A stretch of 33,441 nt of DNA from Rhodothermus sp. (GTDB taxonomy: Bacteria > Bacteroidota > Rhodothermia > Rhodothermales > Rhodothermaceae): positions 1-33,441 of the forward strand of contig JALSJJ010000011.1 in assembly GCA_026989375.1 (NCBI GenBank), read 5' to 3'. The translations under genes and the position numbers were made by a program. The notes beneath the pieces are model-generated. The model did no database searches. It saw only the letters and a list, made by a program, of their open reading frames with translations, and had not been told where the DNA came from. The number at the start of each line of letters is the position of its first letter. Position 1 is the first letter of the stretch. Positions 27,727-33,441 of this stretch are shown here, piece after piece.

Positions 27727-28191
27727 ATGGGTCAGCAACAGCTTTTGCTCCTTGTGCTGGGTATGGTGATCGTGGGCATTGCGGTAGTGGCTGGCATCCA
27801 GGCGTTCTCAGAAGGGAAAGCCAAGGCCGACCGTGATGCAGCGGTCAGCGACGCTATGCGGCTGATTTCGGACATCCAGGCTTGGATGTTGAAGCCCAAA
27901 GCCTTTGGAGGGGGCGGCGATTCGGGCGACTGGAGCAACGTGAGTTTTCAGGCGATCGGAATTCCTTCTTCCAGCCTGGATAACAACGGACGCTATCTTA
28001 CCCTCAATGGGTGCTATGCGTTGAGTGGGAATACCACGGCCGCTACGCTGACAATTTATAGCCTTACAACCGACAACAATGGCAATCGCGTCTGTGATGC
28101 CAACACCACCATTGCTACGGTGACAATTGACGGTACGACGCCCGACGATATTGCCTGGAGCTATGCGACTAACAACAATAACAACAATTAA
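27727..28191 (+). CDS. Atypical type IV pilin-like protein
   Basis: MG-QQQLLLLVLGMVIVGIAVVAGIQAF hydrophobic N-terminal helix, two cysteines (C96, C123), Asn-rich C-terminus, followed directly by pilC and pilB homologues. Confidence 0.75.
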   Translation: MGQQQLLLLVLGMVIVGIAVVAGIQAFSEGKAKADRDAAVSDAMRLISDIQAWMLKPKAFGGGGDSGDWSNVSFQAIGIPSSSLDNNGRYLTLNGCYALSGNTTAATLTIYSLTTDNNGNRVCDANTTIATVTIDGTTPDDIAWSYATNNNNNN

Positions 28192-28216
28192 TTAATAAGA
28201 AGCTTTTCGATGTAAA

Positions 28217-28274
28217 TCCGGCGGCGTTCTGTGCGGGGGAATGCGCCCCGGCGGGGCGCCGCCGGACGGTTTTA
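28217..28274 (+). terminator. GC-rich hairpin / partial terminator between pilin-like gene and pilC
   Basis: Perfect 10-bp stem tccggcggcg (28217-28226) / cgccgccgga (28257-28266), competing inner hairpin cgcccc-ggc-ggggcg (28244-28258 region), followed by short TTTT. Confidence 0.6.
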
Positions 28275-28332
28275 GGCCTCTTCTACGAGAACGATCGGCC
28301 CGGTTTGCTATCCATTTGTGCAGGTATCGAAA

Positions 28333-29694
28333 ATGCCCGTTCGTGAGTTTCGCTTCAGTGGGGTCAGCGTAAGCGGGGTGCCCGTGCAGGGGACCGTACT
28401 GGCTCCTTCGATGCGGGCAGCCCGTAAAAAGCTGGCCGAGTTAGCTCGGAAGCATAACTTCCGTCCCCAACTCTTGCAACCGCGCCGCACGTTCATCTAC
28501 AAGGTACGGCATCCCAGTGGCAAGGTCATTACCGGGGAACAGAAAGCGTACACGGCCGAGGAGCTGGCCCAGGCCCTGCGCAAGATGGGCCTGGAGGTGA
28601 TCCGCATTGAACGTAAGGTACTCGACCTGCAGCTCAAGCCGCCACGGACAGACATCATCATGTTCGTGCGCCTGGCGGCCAACCTGCTACGCGAAAAGCT
28701 GCCCTTCGATGAAGTCCTGAACCTGCTGGTCAACGACATCTCGTCGAGCTCGCTGCGCCAGGTGATCCGCGATCTGAACGCCGATTTGAAGGCAGGCATG
28801 GAGGCGCAGCAGGCCTTCATGAAGCACCAGCACATCCTGGGCAAATTTACGGCCTACATGCTCGGCCTGGCCTCAAAAAGCGGCAACATGGCCGAGATCT
28901 TTGAATCGACGGCCCGTTTTCTGGAGCGTCAAAATGAGTTTCGCAAGAGCGTCCGCAGTGCAATGATCACCCCGGCTATTACGATCATCGCGCTGGTGGC
29001 CACGTTCATCTGGTACGTGTGGTACATCTTCCCGATGACGGCCGGCCTGCTGGCCGACCTGGGCATGGAATTGCCCCCGATGACGGCAGCGACCATGAAG
29101 TTTTCGCAATGGTTGGATCGCAATATCCTCTGGCTGACGCTCAGTTTTGCAGCGGTCGTGTTGGGGTTTGTAGCGTTTGCTCGCTCAGAAAAAGGGCAGC
29201 TCATCGTCCATCGATGGCTGATCAAGTTACCACTCATAGGAGGGCTATTGCACAAGCTGAACATTGAGATCTTCTGTCGGGTCTTTGCCATCCTGTATTC
29301 TCATAGCGGTGAAAACATCAGCGTGATTAAGATCGCTGCCGAAGCCTGCGGTAATCGCTATATGGAGCATCGAATCAAAACGGTTACGGTGCCGCTGATG
29401 GTGGCGCAGGGGGTGGATCTGGTACGAGCCATGGAAGCCAGTGGCGTCTTTACTCAGATGGCTCTGGCTCGCTTCCGAAGCGGGGCGGAAACGGGGAACG
29501 TGCGAGGGGCTGCCGAGCAAATGGCCAACTATTACGAAAGCGAGACTACCCTGAAATTGAAGGCGGTTGTGGAGGGCATCCAGACGGTCATTGCCATCCT
29601 GATTACGATCGCTATCGCCATCCTGACCATTATTTCCTCTGAAGTGGCCCTGATTCAGCCATCCACGACCGACCTGATGCGCATGGGTGGCTGA
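28333..29694 (+). CDS. pilC: Type IV pilus / type II secretion inner-membrane platform protein (PilC/GspF family)
   Basis: Two T2SSF-like repeats, hydrophobic segments ITPAITIIALVATFIWYVWYIFP and VEGIQTVIAILITIAIAILTIISSEVAL; located between the pilin-like gene and the pilB homologue. Confidence 0.9.
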   Translation: MPVREFRFSGVSVSGVPVQGTVLAPSMRAARKKLAELARKHNFRPQLLQPRRTFIYKVRHPSGKVITGEQKAYTAEELAQALRKMGLEVIRIERKVLDLQLKPPRTDIIMFVRLAANLLREKLPFDEVLNLLVNDISSSSLRQVIRDLNADLKAGMEAQQAFMKHQHILGKFTAYMLGLASKSGNMAEIFESTARFLERQNEFRKSVRSAMITPAITIIALVATFIWYVWYIFPMTAGLLADLGMELPPMTAATMKFSQWLDRNILWLTLSFAAVVLGFVAFARSEKGQLIVHRWLIKLPLIGGLLHKLNIEIFCRVFAILYSHSGENISVIKIAAEACGNRYMEHRIKTVTVPLMVAQGVDLVRAMEASGVFTQMALARFRSGAETGNVRGAAEQMANYYESETTLKLKAVVEGIQTVIAILITIAIAILTIISSEVALIQPSTTDLMRMGG

Positions 29695-29907
29695 TGAGGG
29701 ACGAAAAAAGAATTCCATTATGGTCCACATACTGTCAGGGAAAACGCGTGCTCCATAGAAGAGGCCTGCTAATAGGCCAGACACGATAGGTAGTCCGGCC
29801 AGAATGATGGGACATTGAGGGGGGCGGGTGCTTCCCTGGTGTGCACCTACTGGCAGGGCAGAGAAGGACATCGAACCACGCGCAAGTGCGCCAGAACGAT
29901 CAAGCGT

Positions 29908-32900
29908 ATGGGCTGGAGTGATCTGTTCGGGCGCCGCCGTTCGCATCGTGAGTGGAACGAGGAGCTGCGGCGGCTGAAGTTCGGGAAAGCGAGTGCTTCC
30001 GAAACACCATCGCCCGATGCCGCCAGGCAGTCCGAGGCCAACGATAAGAAGGCGCAGGAGGCTGCTTCGGAATCGACCGGCCAGAATACCCCACTGAGCC
30101 ATGAAGACGCGCCACTGACGCAGTTATGGCTGGAGATGGTGGGTGATGGACACGCCAAATCGTTGCCAGCACTGTCCGACGCATCATGGTCGGCTCCACA
30201 GGAAGCGGTAGAAGACACGCAGGCCGCCAGGGAAGCTGATCAGACTGCCGAGCTGGCTGAAGACGTAGCCGCTACCGGAACCGTGTCGGCCCAGCCGCAA
30301 GCGAGTCAGTCCAATGCGTCGTCAGAACAGCCTCCCCACCGTTCGTCATCGTTCCGACCGCAAGCAGAGGCTAACGATTTGCAGCCTGCGGAGCGTGACC
30401 ATAGCCGTGCCCATTCGGGCGCAGGCGATTCCCGGACGGCTATGTTTACTGATGGAGGAGGGATGGCCGAGCTGGCCGAAATGTTTGAAGATGAAGTGGT
30501 CATGGCACTGCTCTATGGAGGGGCTGTGCGTCTGGATCAGATTGCCCGGGCAATCGTCCTGCGTCGCCGCCAGCCTGCACAAGCACTCTGGCGGTGTTTG
30601 CTGGAAGTTCCAGATGTGGACCGCGAGGTCGTGCTGGCCGAAGCGGCCCGCATCGGCGGTGTCGCACCGGCTCCGGTAGATGAAAAACGGCCTTCTGTTG
30701 AATTCATTAAGGCCATTTTGTTACTCTTACCGCCTTCAATGCAGCATGCCCTGTTCGAATGGCAGTTGCTTCCATGTGGATTTGCCCAGGGAGGAAAGGA
30801 CGAAGGGCGCGTACTCCTGCTGGCTACCTGCGATCCCACGCGTTCGGATCTGGAAGCATGGGTGCAGGAGTTGCCCCTGGCAGCCGAGCTCCGGTATGCT
30901 CCGGAACGTATCCTGAAGAAACGACTGGCTGAGCTGGAAAACTTCCGGCCACCTGCCCTGAACATGGATCAGTCGCCGCCTCCTGCGGAAGCTGCCGACA
31001 CCTCGATAGCCGGTACCCCAGAGAAGCAAGATGACGCTGTGGTAAACCAACCGCTTGAGGTGCCGGCGTCGATGGAGAGGCATGCGGCCCATCAACCCGA
31101 CGCAGGTGTCCCTAACGTACCGGAGATATCGGCGGTCGAAGCACCTTCGGACAAAAGCGCGGAAACAGACGAATCCCCAGGTCCAGCAACAACTTCTGGA
31201 TTGCCCGCAACCGAAATCGCGCCGGACAGCCAGTTGGAAGAAGACGAGGCCTCCTACCAGGACGATGAGCCTGAAGCCCCTGAGCCTTCTATTGCTACAG
31301 ACCATGCGATAGATCAGGAAGCAGCCGTTGATTGGTCTTCGGAAAAGCACGCAGTAGACGAACTGCCGACAAAAGCGTGCCTTGATCAGGAAGCCAGCTA
31401 CGCCGATGAGCCCTCATCGGAACCTGAGGCGGAAGCGCATGCTGCAGCCGCATCAGAAACCGCCTTGCCTGAGGTTACGATAGAGACCATAGAGCCGGCG
31501 TCCGAAGTAGCAGGCGGAGACAGAGAAGAGGTAGCAGATACGCCCTCGATCGCCGAAGAAGAAACGGAAGAGACGCCTGCGTCGGTTAAGATTGTCCTGG
31601 ATGATCTACCTGAGCTCAAAACGGCCATTAGTCGTGACCGGGTAGTGAGCCGTTTGCTCGAAAAGGAAGTGGTGGCCCTGCATCAGATCTATCAGGCCTA
31701 TCAGCGACAGCAGGATGAAGGGTTGAAAGAGCCCCTCTGGCGCGTGCTGGCGCAAAGCGATCATGTGCCGCAAGATGCTATTTACGAAGAGGCCGCCCGG
31801 TTGTACGCCTTTCCCATTGCCCGATTGGAGCCGGGCAAGCCCAGTCCCGAATTTGTGCGCTCGGTGATGGACACCTTCGAAGAAGAGGTGCGCGAGCGTC
31901 TGATTGCCCTTCGAGTTGTACCCTTTGAGGTTGACCTGGACGCCCAGACCGGTGCTGTCAAGCTCGTGCTGGTCACCCATGATCCCATGCGGCCCGAAGT
32001 GCACCGTCTGATGCATCGGCTCAAGCTGGAGCGGTTCGAGCTCCAATATGCACCGCAGGGCGTCATTATGCAGGCGTTGCTGGAGGCTTATCCGCGACGC
32101 AACGAATACCTGGAGCGTGTTCAGGAAGAAGAAGCCTATGATCTGGGCACCAGCTACGAGGCTGAGGCCGAACTGATCGACGAGGATGCCTTAGAGGCGG
32201 AGATCAACCGTTCAAAGCTGATCAACCTGTTCGAGGCCACGCTCGTCGAGGCCGTCCACCAGGGCGCCTCCGACATCCACATCTTCCCCAACAATGAAAA
32301 GAAAGTCGAAATCCATTTCCGGATTGATGGACGGCTTACGCGCTGGCACGTTGAGGATAAGGTGCATCCGGAAGCGCTGATCGCCGTCATCAAAGACCAG
32401 GCCATCAATGTGGATCGCTTTGAGCGCGATGCGGCGCAGGACGGTTTCATTCAGCGCTGGATCGACGATCACCTGATCCGCTTCCGCGTCTCCGTGCTAC
32501 CCATTGCCAATGCGCTTGAAGACCTGCGCTCTGAATCGATCGTCATCCGCGTGCTCGACGACCGCAAGGTCATCAAAGACCTGCGGTTGCTGGGCCTGAA
32601 CAAAAAAGCGCTGGAGCGCTTTGAGCGGGCCATCCGCCAACCCTATGGCATGGTGATCGTCACCGGACCCACCGGCTCCGGCAAAAGCACCACGCTCTAT
32701 GCCGCCCTCCACCAGGTCGTCAGTCCTGAGGTGAATGTGCTGACGATCGAAGATCCGGTCGAGTACATCATTCCGGGCGTGCGGCAGATCAAACTCAACC
32801 ACAAGCTGGGCCTGGAAGATGCCCTGCGGGCTATCCTTCGGCACGACCCCGACATCGTGATGGTCGGGGAGATGCGCGATCGGCAGACGGCCGAGCTGGC

Positions 32901-33414
32901 CATCAAGCTGGCCAACACGGGGCATCTGACCTTTTCGACGTTGCACACGAACGATGCGCCCAGTGCGGTCAGTCGGCTCTACAAGATGGGGATTGAGCCG
33001 TTTTTGATTGCCTATGCGATCAACTTGGTCGTGGCCCAGCGCCTGATCCGTAAAGTCTGTCCAGCCTGTAAAGTAGAGGACAAAGATCCGGATTACGTAA
33101 TGCTGCGCAAACTGGGTTTTACGGACGAAGAGATTGCGCGCGCCACCTTTTACAAAGCAGGACGTGATCGGCGCTGTAAGGTCTGCAAAGGGGTTGGCTA
33201 CAAAGGCCGACGGGCGATTGTTGAAGCCATGTACTTTTCGAGAACGATCCGCCACATGATCGTCGAGGCCCAGGGCTCTATCGACGAAGACGCATTGCGC
33301 GAGCAGGCCATCAAGGAAGGCATGCAGACGCTGCGCGATGCCGCCCGCGAAGTCGTACTGGCCGGTGAAACGACCGTTGAAGAAATGATCCGAGTGACGA
33401 CTACTGAAGAGTAA
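29908..33414 (+). CDS. pilB: Type IV pilus assembly / T2SS ATPase (PilB/GspE family) with long N-terminal extension
   Basis: Walker A GPTGSGKSTTLYA, Walker B/Asp box LRHDPDIVMVGEMRD, His box GHLTFSTLHTNDA, tetracysteine CPAC...CKVC. Start at MGWSDLFGRRR preferred to the TTG at 29815. Confidence 0.94.
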   Translation: MGWSDLFGRRRSHREWNEELRRLKFGKASASETPSPDAARQSEANDKKAQEAASESTGQNTPLSHEDAPLTQLWLEMVGDGHAKSLPALSDASWSAPQEAVEDTQAAREADQTAELAEDVAATGTVSAQPQASQSNASSEQPPHRSSSFRPQAEANDLQPAERDHSRAHSGAGDSRTAMFTDGGGMAELAEMFEDEVVMALLYGGAVRLDQIARAIVLRRRQPAQALWRCLLEVPDVDREVVLAEAARIGGVAPAPVDEKRPSVEFIKAILLLLPPSMQHALFEWQLLPCGFAQGGKDEGRVLLLATCDPTRSDLEAWVQELPLAAELRYAPERILKKRLAELENFRPPALNMDQSPPPAEAADTSIAGTPEKQDDAVVNQPLEVPASMERHAAHQPDAGVPNVPEISAVEAPSDKSAETDESPGPATTSGLPATEIAPDSQLEEDEASYQDDEPEAPEPSIATDHAIDQEAAVDWSSEKHAVDELPTKACLDQEASYADEPSSEPEAEAHAAAASETALPEVTIETIEPASEVAGGDREEVADTPSIAEEETEETPASVKIVLDDLPELKTAISRDRVVSRLLEKEVVALHQIYQAYQRQQDEGLKEPLWRVLAQSDHVPQDAIYEEAARLYAFPIARLEPGKPSPEFVRSVMDTFEEEVRERLIALRVVPFEVDLDAQTGAVKLVLVTHDPMRPEVHRLMHRLKLERFELQYAPQGVIMQALLEAYPRRNEYLERVQEEEAYDLGTSYEAEAELIDEDALEAEINRSKLINLFEATLVEAVHQGASDIHIFPNNEKKVEIHFRIDGRLTRWHVEDKVHPEALIAVIKDQAINVDRFERDAAQDGFIQRWIDDHLIRFRVSVLPIANALEDLRSESIVIRVLDDRKVIKDLRLLGLNKKALERFERAIRQPYGMVIVTGPTGSGKSTTLYAALHQVVSPEVNVLTIEDPVEYIIPGVRQIKLNHKLGLEDALRAILRHDPDIVMVGEMRDRQTAELAIKLANTGHLTFSTLHTNDAPSAVSRLYKMGIEPFLIAYAINLVVAQRLIRKVCPACKVEDKDPDYVMLRKLGFTDEEIARATFYKAGRDRRCKVCKGVGYKGRRAIVEAMYFSRTIRHMIVEAQGSIDEDALREQAIKEGMQTLRDAAREVVLAGETTVEEMIRVTTTEE

Positions 33415-33441
33415 GGTTTCGTTTTGAAATGGTAGAGGTAT

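Noticed and set aside
29245-30102. 285-aa minus-strand ORF
   Set aside because: Antisense to pilC 3' end and pilB 5' end; no motifs or ribosome site recognised.
32497-33255. 252-aa minus-strand ORF
   Set aside because: Antisense to the conserved PilB ATPase core.

Overview
This 33.4 kb window is a gene-dense, mostly high-GC bacterial chromosomal segment. The protein set (a T9SS-type C-terminal sorting domain, Mpl ligase, DUF1460/DUF2461/DUF58 proteins, MenG/UbiE) fits a Rhodothermus-like member of the Rhodothermota/Bacteroidota; that taxonomy is inference. About 25 CDSs can be supported, mostly housekeeping: M19 dipeptidase, BtuF-like binding protein, Mpl, CNNM/CBS transporter-like protein, a large secreted protein with a T9SS sorting domain, Aat, DUF1460, PfkA, MenG/UbiE, a RsbU-RsbV-RsbW-like partner-switching operon, PrmA, Ppx/GppA, Mrp, NifU-C, DUF2461, M20 and M28 peptidases, DUF58 and PyrR. 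The most interesting parts are: (i) a type IV filament locus at the right end, with an atypical pilin-like protein that has a minimal 'MG' leader and no Glu5, a PilC with an apparently duplicated N-terminal motif, and a PilB with two MshEN-like domains separated by long acidic linkers; (ii) an uncharacterised lipoprotein-like or membrane-anchored protein made of four tandem ~110-120 aa modules; (iii) three copies of a 26-27 bp palindromic GGTAGGGGC... repeat upstream of pyrR; (iv) a ~900 bp region upstream of the pilin gene with no convincing gene. No rRNA, tRNA, CRISPR array or intact mobile element was recognised.
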